A DNA stretch of 32,411 nucleotides from JAWVEV01 sp033856535. GTDB lineage: Bacteria; Actinomycetota; Thermoleophilia; Miltoncostaeales; Miltoncostaeaceae. The stretch is taken from positions 1-32,411 of the forward strand of contig JAWVEV010000154.1 in NCBI GenBank assembly GCA_033856535.1, in the 5' to 3' direction. A model generated the notes under the pieces. That model was not told the origin of the DNA and made no database searches. It saw nothing but the letters and a program-made list of their open reading frames with translations. Position numbers and translations under genes: made by a program. Below are positions 7,780-15,500 of the stretch, one piece after another (the stretch's first letter is position 1; each line of letters begins with the position of its first letter).

Positions 7780-7787
7780 GATGCCCG

Positions 7788-8300
7788 CTAGGCCAGGCCC
7801 TCGGCCTGGTACTCGCGCAGGAACCCCTCGAAGAGCCGACGGTGAGCCTGCTCGTCGGCCAGGATCCCGATCACCATGTCCTGGGTCACGAAGTCGATCC
7901 CGTCGGTGGCCTCGATGATCCGCGTGTAGTGCTCGATGGCGCCGCTCTCGGCCTCGATCACGCCCTTGATCACGAGGACGATGTCGGTCTGGTGCTCCGG
8001 CGGCTGCAGGTACGACTGCTCGGCACGGAAGTCGAGCGACCCCGGCACCACGCCGTACAGCTCCTTGATCCGGTTCGCGAACTGCTGCGCGTGCCCCAGC
8101 TCTTCCTGGATGTCGGTCTTCAGCGCCTCGATGATCTCCTGGGCGCGCACGCCGTCCGGGTTGACCGAGTTGGCGATGTAGCTCATCACCGTCTCGATCT
8201 CCATCCAGTAGGCCCTGGTGAGGAGCGCGACCACCTCGTCGCGCTGCTCGGTGTTGGCCGTGTCCAGGATCCCGATGGTCCCCGTCCTCGTCGATGCCAT
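7788..8300 (-). CDS. Ferritin-like diiron protein (bacterioferritin/Dps-like)
   Basis: A 170-aa four-helix-bundle protein with diiron ligands placed as in the ferritin-like superfamily: Glu at 34/36 (YWMEIETVMSY), E67-x-x-H70 (EELGH), Glu at 115/117 (IEAESGAIEHY) and E150-x-x-H153 (ADEQAHRR). It probably stores iron or oxidises Fe2+ in the cytosol; whether it forms a cage cannot be told. The length is close to bacterioferritin (about 160 aa), but the N-terminus and the haem-ligand region differ, so I do not assign bfr. The ATG at 8300 is preceded by GAGGAGGGA. It is divergent from the ABC binding-protein gene across 165 bp. Confidence 0.88.
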   Translation of the reverse strand: MASTRTGTIGILDTANTEQRDEVVALLTRAYWMEIETVMSYIANSVNPDGVRAQEIIEALKTDIQEELGHAQQFANRIKELYGVVPGSLDFRAEQSYLQPPEHQTDIVLVIKGVIEAESGAIEHYTRIIEATDGIDFVTQDMVIGILADEQAHRRLFEGFLREYQAEGLA

Positions 8301-8401
8301 CTCGTCGTCCCTCCTCGCCGTCCGTCACGGCGTCCGATTCCGCGGAAAGCGCCGCCCCGATCGGATGCCCGCCCCGGCGGCGCGCGAAACGGGGCTCCGA
8401 G

Positions 8402-8434
8402 CGCCCCGCCCGCGTGGTAGACGTGGGCGGGGCG
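8402..8434 (+). promoter_or_regulatory. Hairpin in the region upstream of the ABC binding-protein gene
   Basis: CGCCCCGCCC (8402-8411) is an exact inverted repeat of GGGCGGGGCG (8425-8434), extendable inward by GCG/CGT. It is 31 nt before the ATG. It may be an operator, a 5'-leader structure or the terminator of an unseen transcript; the sequence does not decide. Confidence 0.4.
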
Positions 8435-8465
8435 GGGACCGCGGGAACCGGACGAAGGGATCGTG

Positions 8466-9740
8466 ATGAGGAAGCGAGGGCGCGTCGCGGCGACGCTCGG
8501 CGTGGCGGCCGTGGGCCTGGCCGGCGGGCTGGCGGGATGCGGTGGCTCCGGCTCGGGCGACCTCTCCGACCTGAAGATCGGCGTGCTGGCACCGCTCACC
8601 GGCTCACTCGACGACTTCGGCGGCCCCGGCGCCGAGGCGGCGCGGATCGCCGGCGCCGAGGTGAACCGCGCGTCCGAGGACGCCGGCCTCGAGCTGCGCG
8701 TGAAGCTCCTCGTCGAGGACACCGGCACCGATGCCCAGGGCGCCCAGGAGGCCGCCACCAAGCTCATCGAGAGCGACGGCGTGTCGGCGATCGCCGGCCC
8801 GTGGGGCAGCTCCGAGGTCTACCCGACGGCCGAGAACGTCGCCGTCCCCTCCGGGATCCCCCTGCTCACCCCCTCCTCCACCGAGGCCGCGGTCACCGAC
8901 ATCCAGGACGACGGCCTGGTCGCGCGCACCGCCCCCTCGGACGCCCTGCAGGCGCCGGTCCTTGCCCGGATCGTGGCCGACGCCCTCGGCTCCGACGCCA
9001 CCGTCGTCACCGCCAACCGCAACGACGCCTACGGGAACGGGCTGGTCGCGGCGTTCACCGAGGCGTGGGAGGCCGGCGGCGGCACCGTGCTGCGCAACGT
9101 CGCCTACAACCCCGAGGCCTCGAGCCTCGACTCCGAGGCCTCCCAGATCGTCCGCGGCAAGCCCGACGGCTGGGTGATCGTCGACTACCCGGGCACCTGG
9201 GCCACCATGGGCGCCGCGCTCGTGCGCACGGGCAAGTGGGACCCCGGGAAGACCTTCAGCGCCGACGGCCTGCGCTCCGAGAACCTCCCCAACGAGACCA
9301 GCGGCGCGGCGACCGAGGGCATGCGCGGCACCGCCCCGACGTCGATCGACGCGCCGGCCGGCGACGCCTTCGACGCCCTCTGGCGGCGCGAGGCGGACCG
9401 TCCCCGCTCGACCTACGACGCCAACAACTTCGACGCGGTGGTCCTGCTCTCGCTGGCCGCGGCCGCGGCGGGATCGACCGACCCCCGGGACATCGCCGGC
9501 AAGCTCCGGGAGGTCAGCGGCCCCCCGGGCGAGAAGTACACCTTCGAGGCGCTCGACTCCGCGCTGGCCGCCGCCGAGAACGGCGAGGACATCGACTACG
9601 AGGGCGCCTCGGGGCCGATCGACCTCGACCGCAAGGGCGACCCCAGCGCCGGCGAGTACGTCGTCTGGATCTACCGGAACGGCGGGCTGGTCGACACCGA
9701 CCAGATCATCTCGACGGGGGGCGGCGGCACGGAGGGCTGA
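8466..9740 (+). CDS. ABC transporter substrate-binding lipoprotein (LivJ/LivK, Peripla_BP_6 type)
   Basis: A 424-aa lipid-anchored binding protein. The signal peptide ends in a lipobox LAGC with the acylated cysteine at residue 25. The mature domain opens with DLKIGVLAPLTGSLDDFGGPG, the typical start of type I branched-chain amino acid/amide receptors, and continues with LLVEDTGTDAQGAQEAATKLI and DGVSAIAGPWGSSE. The ATG at 8466 is favoured over the GTG just before it because AAGGG lies 6 nt upstream. It converges on the livHMGF operon and very probably feeds that permease. The ligand could be an amino acid, amide or urea; the family alone does not decide. Confidence 0.93.
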   Translation: MRKRGRVAATLGVAAVGLAGGLAGCGGSGSGDLSDLKIGVLAPLTGSLDDFGGPGAEAARIAGAEVNRASEDAGLELRVKLLVEDTGTDAQGAQEAATKLIESDGVSAIAGPWGSSEVYPTAENVAVPSGIPLLTPSSTEAAVTDIQDDGLVARTAPSDALQAPVLARIVADALGSDATVVTANRNDAYGNGLVAAFTEAWEAGGGTVLRNVAYNPEASSLDSEASQIVRGKPDGWVIVDYPGTWATMGAALVRTGKWDPGKTFSADGLRSENLPNETSGAATEGMRGTAPTSIDAPAGDAFDALWRREADRPRSTYDANNFDAVVLLSLAAAAAGSTDPRDIAGKLREVSGPPGEKYTFEALDSALAAAENGEDIDYEGASGPIDLDRKGDPSAGEYVVWIYRNGGLVDTDQIISTGGGGTEG

Positions 9741-9829
9741 CCCGGCCGCGCCGGCGGCTCAGCCTTGCTCGAGGATCTCGGAGCCGCAGGTCCCCGTCGG
9801 AGACCTGGGCCTGGGAAGTCCCGGCCGGA

Positions 9830-10573
9830 CTACCCCTCCGCCGGCCGCGCCGGCGCCCCGCCCAGGTAGAGCTCGGCCACCCGGGGGTCGGCCAGCAGCG
9901 CGTCGCCGCGGCCCTCGACCCGGTTCTGCCCGCCCTCCAGCACGTAGCCGCGGTCGGCCAGGGCCAGCGCCCGCCGGGCGTTCTGCTCGATCATCACGAC
10001 GGTCACGCCGGCGCGGTGGATCGCGTCGACGGTCTCGAAGACCTCGGCGACGGCCATCGGGGCCAGACCGGCCGACGGCTCGTCGAGCAGCAGCACCCTC
10101 GGGTCGGGCATCAGCGCGCGCGCCATCGCGAGCATCTGGCGCTCGCCGCCGGACAGGGTGCCGGCCCGCTGGCGCCGGCGCTCGCCCAGCCGCGGGAAGC
10201 GCTCGAGCAGCGTCGCCACCCGGCCCCGCAGCTCGGCGCGGCGCAGGACGCCCCCCACCTCCAGGTTCTCCTGCACGGTCAGGGTGGGAAAGACGTTGGC
10301 GAGCTGGGGCACGTAGCTCAGCCCGCGCGCGGCCACCTCGTGGGCCGGCCAGCCGGTGATGTCCTCGCCGCCGAGGCGCACCCGCCCCTCGCGGACCCGC
10401 ACCAGCCCGAACACGGCCTTCGCGAGCGTCGACTTGCCGGCGCCGTTCGGGCCGATCACCGCCACGAGCTCGCCCGGCCCGGCGCTCAGCGAGCAGCCGC
10501 GCAGGATGTCGAGGCCCGGGGCGTAGCCGCCCACCAGCCCGTCGGCCTCGAGGGCCGGCGCCGCCGCGCTCAC
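9830..10573 (-). CDS. livF: Branched-chain amino acid-type ABC transporter ATPase LivF
   Basis: A 247-aa cytoplasmic ATPase that powers import through the LivH/LivM channel. It has Walker A GPNGAGKST at 41-49, signature LSGGERQ, Walker B VLLLDEPSAGLAP and the switch histidine replaced in the usual LivF way (VVMIEQNARRAL). The GTG start at 10573 overlaps the livG stop by 4 nt (GTGA), so the two ATPases are translationally coupled. It is the last gene of the operon. The stretch 9741-9829, between this stop and that of the binding protein, holds no gene and no convincing terminator. Confidence 0.95.
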   Translation of the reverse strand: MSAAAPALEADGLVGGYAPGLDILRGCSLSAGPGELVAVIGPNGAGKSTLAKAVFGLVRVREGRVRLGGEDITGWPAHEVAARGLSYVPQLANVFPTLTVQENLEVGGVLRRAELRGRVATLLERFPRLGERRRQRAGTLSGGERQMLAMARALMPDPRVLLLDEPSAGLAPMAVAEVFETVDAIHRAGVTVVMIEQNARRALALADRGYVLEGGQNRVEGRGDALLADPRVAELYLGGAPARPAEG

Positions 10574-11340
10574 CCCGCCCCCGCGGGCTCGGCGCCCAGG
10601 TAGGCGTCGATCACGCGCCGGTCCTTGCGCACCAGGTCCGGCGGGCCCTGCACGATCACCCGGCCCTCGGCCATGACGATCACCTCGTCGGAGATCCCCA
10701 TGACCACCTCCATGTCGTGCTCGACGAAGAGGATGGTCAGGCCGCGCTCGGCGCGCAGCGTCTCGAGGTACGCGAGCAGCCGGCGCCCCAGAGTGGGGTT
10801 CACGCCGGCCATCGGCTCGTCCAGCAGCACCAGCGCCGGCCGTGCCATCAGCGCCCGCGCCAGCTCCAGCAGCTTGCGCTGGCCGCCCGAGAGCGTGGCC
10901 GCGTAGTCGTCGGCCTTGTCGGCGATCCCGACCTCGGCCAGCAGCGCCATCGCCTCCTCGCGCAGCGCGCGCTCGCGCGGGCGCCAGCCGCGGGGGCGCA
11001 GGAGCGCGGCGCCCAGGCGCTCCCCGGGCTGGTCCGGCGCCGCCAGCACCACGTTGTCCAGCACCTTCAGCTTGCCGAGCACCCGGGTGAGCTGGAAGGT
11101 GCGCACCATCCCGGCCCGCGCGATCCGGTCGGGCCGGCGGCCGGTGACGTCCTCCTCGCCCAGGCGCACCCGGCCGGCGTCCGGGCGCAGGAAGCCGGTG
11201 ATCAGGTTGAAGGCGGTGGTCTTGCCGGCGCCGTTCGGCCCGATCAGCGCCGTGATGGAACCGCGCCGCACCGCGAAGCCGGCCCCGTCGACCGCCTTCA
11301 GGCCGCCGAAGCGCTTTGCGAGCCCCTCCACCTCGAGCAA
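10570..11340 (-). CDS. livG: Branched-chain amino acid-type ABC transporter ATPase LivG
   Basis: A 256-aa ATPase partner of LivF. It has Walker A GPNGAGKTT at 34-42, the LivG-typical insertion after VRTFQLTRVLGKLKVLDNV, signature TLSGGQRKLLELARAL, Walker B LVLLDEPMAGVNP and switch histidine FVEHDMEVVMG. The likely start is TTG at 11340 (LLEVEGLAKRFGG), where homologues begin, 10 nt after the livM stop. No clear ribosome site is visible, so initiation may depend on coupling to livM. Confidence 0.94.
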   Translation of the reverse strand: MLEVEGLAKRFGGLKAVDGAGFAVRRGSITALIGPNGAGKTTAFNLITGFLRPDAGRVRLGEEDVTGRRPDRIARAGMVRTFQLTRVLGKLKVLDNVVLAAPDQPGERLGAALLRPRGWRPRERALREEAMALLAEVGIADKADDYAATLSGGQRKLLELARALMARPALVLLDEPMAGVNPTLGRRLLAYLETLRAERGLTILFVEHDMEVVMGISDEVIVMAEGRVIVQGPPDLVRKDRRVIDAYLGAEPAGAG

Positions 11341-11350
11341 TGCGTCCGCG

Positions 11351-12289
11351 TCACGCGTCGAGATGGAGCTCCTCCTTCTTCCCCAGCAGCCCCTGGGGCC
11401 GGAAGATCATCACCAGCATGATGATCAGGCCGATCGCGACATAGCGCAGCGAGGCCACCTTGTCGGCCGCCAGCGGGAAGTCCAGGAAGCGCGTGCCGGC
11501 CACGATGAAGCCGATCACCACGGCGCCGATCGCGGTCCCCAGGTAGCTGCCCATCCCGCCCAGGATCAGGATCCCGAACCCGATGAAGGTCACGATGGGC
11601 TCGAAGTTCTCGGGGTAGATCGTGGTCGAGAGGAAGGCCCAGTAGACGCCGGCGAGGGCCGCGATCCCCGACCCCAGCGCCATCGCCTGGAGCTTGTAGA
11701 CCAGCACCGGCTTGCCCACCGCGGCGGCGGCGTCCTCGTCCTCGCGCACCGCCCGCAGCGCGCGCCGCCAGGGCGTGCGGCCCAGCCAGGCGAGCACCGC
11801 GACGAGCAGCGCCGCCGAGATCCAGACCAGCGCCAGCAGCGGCACGCGCCGGTCCAGGTCGAGCCCGATCCCGGAGAAGAAATCGAGCACGTCGCGGCTC
11901 ACGTCGGGCCAGCCGCCGCTGGCCCCGCGCAACCCGTTGGTGCCGCCGGTGGTTTCCGGCTCGTTCTCGACGACGATGCGCACGATCTCGCCGGCGGCGA
12001 TCGTCGTGATCGCGAAGTAGTCGGCCCGCAGGCGCAGGGTGGGCAGGCCGAGCAGGATCCCCGCGGCCGCGCCCGCCGCCACCGCCCCGAGCACCGCCAG
12101 CGGGATCGGGACGCCCTCGCGGAGCATCAGGCCGGCGGCGTACGCCCCGATCGCGAAGAAGCCGACGTGGCCGAAGTTGACCAGGCCGGCGTCGCCCACC
12201 TCGAGCTGCAGGCCGAGCACGAAGATCGCGTAGATGCCCGCGGTCGTGAGCACGAGGGCCCAGAAGCCGGCGGCGAGGAGGGCGTCCAT
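11351..12289 (-). CDS. livM: Branched-chain amino acid-type ABC permease LivM
   Basis: A 312-aa inner-membrane permease with about eight to ten hydrophobic helices. The family signature is present: NFGHVGFFAIGAYAAG near residue 40, LRADYFAITTIAAGEIVRIV and, near the end, GMGSYLGTAIGAVVIG. The C-terminus IMLVMIFRPQGLLGKKEE is the usual LivM ending. The ATG at 12289 lies 3 nt after the livH stop. It pairs with LivH to form the translocation path. Confidence 0.95.
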   Translation of the reverse strand: MDALLAAGFWALVLTTAGIYAIFVLGLQLEVGDAGLVNFGHVGFFAIGAYAAGLMLREGVPIPLAVLGAVAAGAAAGILLGLPTLRLRADYFAITTIAAGEIVRIVVENEPETTGGTNGLRGASGGWPDVSRDVLDFFSGIGLDLDRRVPLLALVWISAALLVAVLAWLGRTPWRRALRAVREDEDAAAAVGKPVLVYKLQAMALGSGIAALAGVYWAFLSTTIYPENFEPIVTFIGFGILILGGMGSYLGTAIGAVVIGFIVAGTRFLDFPLAADKVASLRYVAIGLIIMLVMIFRPQGLLGKKEELHLDA

Positions 12290-12292
12290 CGC

Positions 12293-13165
12293 CTACGCGG
12301 TCCTCGCGTGGCCGAGGACGCCCTGGGGCCGCCAGAGCAGCACGAGGATCAGCACGGCGAAGCCGACGGCCTCCTTGTAGGTCGGCCGGACGAGGATGGT
12401 CGACCACTCCTGGACGAGGCCGAGCATGAGGCCGCCGGCCAGCGCCCCGTAGGCGTTCCCGATCCCGCCGAGCACCACCGCCGCGAACACCGAGAGCAGC
12501 AGCAGCCAGCCCGTGCTCGGGCTCAGGCTGGTGGAGATGGCGGCCAGCACGCCGGCCAGCCCGGCGAGGCTGCCGGCCAGCAGCCAGGTGTAGGCGACCA
12601 CCCGCCGCGTGTCGACGCCGCTCACCTCCGCCAGGTCGAAGCTGTCGGCCAGAGCGCGCATCGACTTCCCGACCAGCGTGGTCTTGAGCATCGCGCCGAC
12701 CAGGGTGAGCACCACCGCCGCGGTGACCACCACGATCACCTGCACCGCGCTGATCGTGAGGCCGAGGGGGTGCCAGGCCTGGTTGCGGTCGACGTCCAGC
12801 AGCCGGTTCTGGCCGCTCCAGCCGAACTGGATCAGGTAGCGGATCACGAAGGCCAGCCCCACCGAGATCAGCAGCAGCTGCAGCACCCCGGCGCCGCGCC
12901 GGCGCATCGGCCGCCAGAGCGCCGCCTCCAGCGCCAGCCCGACCGCCGCGACCGCGGCGAGCGCCGCCAGGATCGCCACCGGCAGCGGCAGCCCCGCGCT
13001 CACGTTGACCGCGAAGGCCACGTAGCCGCCGAGCGTCATCAGGTCGCCGTGGGCGAAGTTGACGAGCTTCAGGATCCCGTAGACCAGGGACAGCCCGATC
13101 GCGCCGAGCGCGTAGATGGAGCCGCTCGACAGGCCGTTGATCGTGGTCTGGACGAGCTCCTGCAC
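12293..13165 (-). CDS. livH: Branched-chain amino acid-type ABC permease LivH
   Basis: A 290-aa inner-membrane permease and first gene of the operon. Family blocks include NGLSSGSIYALGAIGLSLVY, ILKLVNFAHGDLMTLGGYVAF and VLGGIGNAYGALAGGLMLGL, ending LLWRPQGVLG. The start is GTG at 13165 with GAGG just upstream; ATG one base out of phase is not used. The order livH-livM-livG-livF is the canonical one. The binding protein is encoded on the other strand past livF rather than in front of livH. Confidence 0.95.
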   Translation of the reverse strand: MQELVQTTINGLSSGSIYALGAIGLSLVYGILKLVNFAHGDLMTLGGYVAFAVNVSAGLPLPVAILAALAAVAAVGLALEAALWRPMRRRGAGVLQLLLISVGLAFVIRYLIQFGWSGQNRLLDVDRNQAWHPLGLTISAVQVIVVVTAAVVLTLVGAMLKTTLVGKSMRALADSFDLAEVSGVDTRRVVAYTWLLAGSLAGLAGVLAAISTSLSPSTGWLLLLSVFAAVVLGGIGNAYGALAGGLMLGLVQEWSTILVRPTYKEAVGFAVLILVLLWRPQGVLGHARTA

Positions 13166-13190
13166 ATGACCTCGCTGCCCCGGTCGCGGA

Positions 13191-13196
13191 AGGCTA
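13191..13196 (-). promoter_or_regulatory. Candidate -10 box of the livHMGF operon
   Basis: TAGCCT on the minus strand, 25 nt before the livH GTG. It would give a short leader containing the GAGG ribosome site. No clear -35 is seen. Confidence 0.4.
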
Positions 13197-13208
13197 ACGC
13201 CCCCCGAC

Positions 13209-13226
13209 GCCGGGCGAGGCCCCGGC
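13209..13226 (-). terminator. Terminator-like hairpin after the flippase-like gene
   Basis: GCCGGG (13209-13214) pairs with CCCGGC (13221-13226) with a 6-nt loop, just after the stop codon at 13229-13231 (minus strand) and before the liv promoter. It has no T-tract. Confidence 0.35.
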
Positions 13227-13228
13227 TC

Positions 13229-14299
13229 CTAGGCCAGGCGGATGCGGGGCGCCTCGAGGCGCTGGTGCACCAGTGCCACGAGGCCCCCGGTGAGCGCGAC
13301 GGCGGCCAGGGTGGCCTGGAACCCGAGGCTCAGCGCGAGCGCCTGCTCGCTTGCGACGCCGTAGACCGCCCCGAGCGGCACCACGACGGCCGCCTGCTTG
13401 GCGCCGAGGCCCCCGGGCGCGGCCGGGATCACCGCCGCGGCGGCGAGCATCGCGAAGACCAGCAGCGCGGCCGAGAGCGGCACGCCCAGCGCGAAGGCGT
13501 AGACGAGGCAGAGCAGCGCGCCGAAGCGCCCGCCGATCGCCACGGCCTGCCAGGCGAACGCGGTCAGGGCCTGCCGGCGCATCAGCACCGCGGCGCCGTC
13601 GGCGAAGTTGGCGAGGACGCGCTGAGCCCGCTCGGGCAGCCGCGCGGCCAGCCGCCGGCCGAGCCCGCCGGGGCGGGCGAGCAGCAGCGAGGCCGGCGTC
13701 AGGATCAGCAGCGCCAGCGCGATCCAGCGCAGGTCGGCGAGGGCGCCGGGAACCGGCACCGCGAAGCTCGCGACGACCACGAGCAGCATGATCGCCATCC
13801 CGTCCAGGACGTGCTGCGCCGCCATCGTGCCGGCGATCCGCGCGCCGCGGCCGCCCTCGGCCGAGAGGTGCCGGCGCAGGGCCAGCAGGCGGGCCGCCTC
13901 GCCCATGTGGCCCGGTAGCACGGCTCCAACGCCCTGGCCGATCCACTGCGAGGCGACGATGTGCCGGAAGGGCACGCCCGCCAGGCCGCCGGCCGACAGC
14001 CCCACCCGCCACGACGCCGCGCCGGCGAGCAGTCCGGTGGCGTAGCAGGCCGCCGCGATCACGATCCAGCTCCACTTGACGGTCTCGAAGGCTCCGAGGA
14101 CCGACGCCGGGTCGAGCGAGCGCGCGACCAGCCAGAGCACGACCAGGATGCCCCCGCCCCACACGGTCCCGATGAGGGTCGTGCGAAGGCTTCGAGGGAC
14201 GCGCCTCCAGGTGGCACGCAGCCGCCGGCCGAGGAGCCCCGGCCGCATCGCGGCGGGGGTCGGCACCGGGCGCACGACCGCAGGGTAGCGGCCGCCCAT
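13229..14299 (-). CDS. Flippase-like integral membrane protein (AglD/MprF-N, UPF0104 type)
   Basis: A 356-aa membrane protein with about seven to eight helices. It resembles the lysylphosphatidylglycerol synthase transmembrane / flippase-like family: WGGGILVVLWLVARSLDP, the segment QWIGQGVGAVLPGHMGEAARLLAL (a loop conserved in the family as P-x-x-x-G-E) and, near the end, AAAVIPAAPGGLGAKQAA, the family's P-G-G-L-G motif. There is no C-terminal aminoacyl-transferase domain, so it is not a full MprF; lipid or lipid-linked sugar translocation is the usual proposal. I prefer ATG at 14299 because AGGGA lies 6 nt upstream; an upstream in-frame start at 14344 would crowd the divergent nitroreductase promoter. 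Confidence 0.82.
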   Translation of the reverse strand: MGGRYPAVVRPVPTPAAMRPGLLGRRLRATWRRVPRSLRTTLIGTVWGGGILVVLWLVARSLDPASVLGAFETVKWSWIVIAAACYATGLLAGAASWRVGLSAGGLAGVPFRHIVASQWIGQGVGAVLPGHMGEAARLLALRRHLSAEGGRGARIAGTMAAQHVLDGMAIMLLVVVASFAVPVPGALADLRWIALALLILTPASLLLARPGGLGRRLAARLPERAQRVLANFADGAAVLMRRQALTAFAWQAVAIGGRFGALLCLVYAFALGVPLSAALLVFAMLAAAAVIPAAPGGLGAKQAAVVVPLGAVYGVASEQALALSLGFQATLAAVALTGGLVALVHQRLEAPRIRLA

Positions 14300-14377
14300 G
14301 ACCGTCCCTAGGGCATCCGGTGCCGTCTGCGCGGTCCAGGGCATCTGTCACGTATCGCCCGCGGGCGGGCCGTTGAT

Positions 14378-14383
14378 TAGGCT
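14378..14383 (+). promoter_or_regulatory. Leaderless-type -10 box of the nitroreductase gene
   Basis: TAGGCT, 6 nt before the ATG at 14390, with no Shine-Dalgarno sequence between. Confidence 0.5.
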
Positions 14384-14389
14384 GGCGCC

Positions 14390-14908
14390 ATGGAGACCGG
14401 CCTCGCCGTCGCGAGCAAGCGCGACGTGCGCCACTTCGACCAGCGGCCCATCCCGGCCGAGGTCCAGGAGCGCATCCTCGACGCCGGCCGGCTGGCCGGC
14501 AGCGCCCACAACCGCCAGCCCTGGCGGCTGGTCGTCACCGAGCAGCCCGCCCTGCGCGCCGGGCTCGCGACCGCGGTCTACGCGCCGGCGAACGTGGTCG
14601 GCGCGCCGCTTGCGGTGACGATCGCGGTCACCCCGGGCGGGGTCATGACCGACTTCGACGCCGGCCGCGCGGCCCAGAACATGATGCTGGTCGCCTGGGA
14701 CCAGGGCGTCGTCTCGTGCCCCAACGGGATCCACGACCGGGTCCGCGTCGCCGGCCTGCTCGACCTGTCCGACGAGGAGCGGCCGGTCGTGCTGCTGAGC
14801 TTCGGCTACCCGATCGCGCCGGCCGACCCGGCCCGCCGCAGCGCCGCCGACTGGAGCCGGCGCGCCTGGCGCGCCCCCCTCGAGCAGCTGGTCCGCCGCC
14901 TCCCCTGA
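14390..14908 (+). CDS. Nitroreductase-family flavoprotein
   Basis: A 172-aa FMN-dependent oxidoreductase of the nitroreductase fold. It opens with ASKRDVRHFDQRPIPAEVQERILDAGRLAGSAHNRQPWRLVV, shown here only as the pattern (R-D-V-R-x-F near 11-16 and A-x-S-x-x-N-x-Q-P-W near 37-45), the FMN-binding start of the family. A later segment, FDAGRAAQNMMLVAWDQG, is the second FMN/dimer region. The C-terminal cofactor-binding segment is shorter than in many homologues (about 190-220 aa). The substrate is not predictable; NAD(P)H-dependent reduction of nitro compounds or quinones is typical. Confidence 0.88.
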   Translation: METGLAVASKRDVRHFDQRPIPAEVQERILDAGRLAGSAHNRQPWRLVVTEQPALRAGLATAVYAPANVVGAPLAVTIAVTPGGVMTDFDAGRAAQNMMLVAWDQGVVSCPNGIHDRVRVAGLLDLSDEERPVVLLSFGYPIAPADPARRSAADWSRRAWRAPLEQLVRRLP

Positions 14909-14931
14909 TCGAGAGCGACCGCCCCGGCGGG

Positions 14932-14937
14932 TAGCCT
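14932..14937 (+). promoter_or_regulatory. Leaderless-type -10 box of tadA
   Basis: TAGCCT, 8 nt before the ATG at 14946, with no ribosome site between box and start. Confidence 0.5.
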
Positions 14938-14945
14938 CGGGCGCC

Positions 14946-15410
14946 ATGGTGCGCGCGGTCTTCCCCCGGGACGAGCACTTCATGCGGATCGCGCTCCGCG
15001 AGGCGGTCCGCGCCCCGGACCACGGCGACGTCCCGGTCGGGTGCGTGGTGGTCCACGAGGGCGAGGTGATCGGCGCCGCCCACAACGAGCGCGAGCTGCG
15101 CTCGGATCCCACCGCCCATGCCGAGTTGCTGGCACTTCGCGCCGCCGCGTTGGCGCTCCGCGGGTGGCGGCTGCCGGGCGCGGTGGTCTATTGCACCCTC
15201 GAGCCGTGCCCGATGTGCGCGGGCGCCATCAGGGCGTCCTGGGCGGCGCGTCTCGTCTACGGTGCCCCGGATCACAAGGCAGGCGCCGCGGGTTCGGTGG
15301 TCGACACGCTAAAGGACCCCCGCCTGCCCGGCCGAGTAGAGGTACAGGGCGGAGTGTTGGCGAAGGAGTCCCTGGAGATTCTGCAGGGTTTCTTCGACGA
15401 CCGACGTTAG
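14946..15410 (+). CDS. tadA: tRNA-specific adenosine deaminase TadA
   Basis: A 154-aa zinc deaminase that converts A34 to inosine in the anticodon of tRNA-Arg(ACG). The zinc site and catalytic residues are complete: H58-A-E60 (TAHAELLAL) and P-C88-P-M-C91-AG. The flanking motifs DVPVGCVVV and GAIRASWAARLVYGAPDHKAGA are typical of TadA, and the length matches the family. It lies 37 nt after the nitroreductase stop but has its own promoter-like box. It ends with FFDDRR and is followed by a hairpin. Confidence 0.95.
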   Translation: MVRAVFPRDEHFMRIALREAVRAPDHGDVPVGCVVVHEGEVIGAAHNERELRSDPTAHAELLALRAAALALRGWRLPGAVVYCTLEPCPMCAGAIRASWAARLVYGAPDHKAGAAGSVVDTLKDPRLPGRVEVQGGVLAKESLEILQGFFDDRR

Positions 15411-15433
15411 ACCAGTCCGCCGGCCAGTACCTG

Positions 15434-15452
15434 CGGGGGGCGCAATCCCCCG
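15434..15452 (+). terminator. Hairpin after tadA
   Basis: CGGGGG (15434-15439) pairs with CCCCCG (15447-15452) around a 7-nt loop, 24 nt after the tadA stop. An A-run rather than a T-run follows on the plus strand. Confidence 0.45.
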
Positions 15453-15472
15453 AAAACTCGATGTACCATGCC

Positions 15473-15478
15473 GCGCCG
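15473..15478 (+). promoter_or_regulatory. Candidate -10 box of the glycoside hydrolase gene
   Basis: A TACCAT hexamer close to these positions fits TAnnnT and leaves a short leader that carries the GGGAGG ribosome site before the GTG at 15501. The exact boundaries may be off by one or two bases. Confidence 0.35.
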
Positions 15479-15500
15479 GCCACGGACGGGAGGATTTGGA

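Noticed and set aside
8294..10603. 769-codon plus-strand frame over the ABC binding protein
   Set aside because: Arg-rich wrong frame of the binding-protein gene, which has a proper lipobox and domain in its own frame.
10916..13918. 1,000-codon plus-strand frame opposite the liv operon
   Set aside because: His/Gln/Arg/Asp-rich antisense shadow with no domain; four clear transporter genes occupy the other strand.
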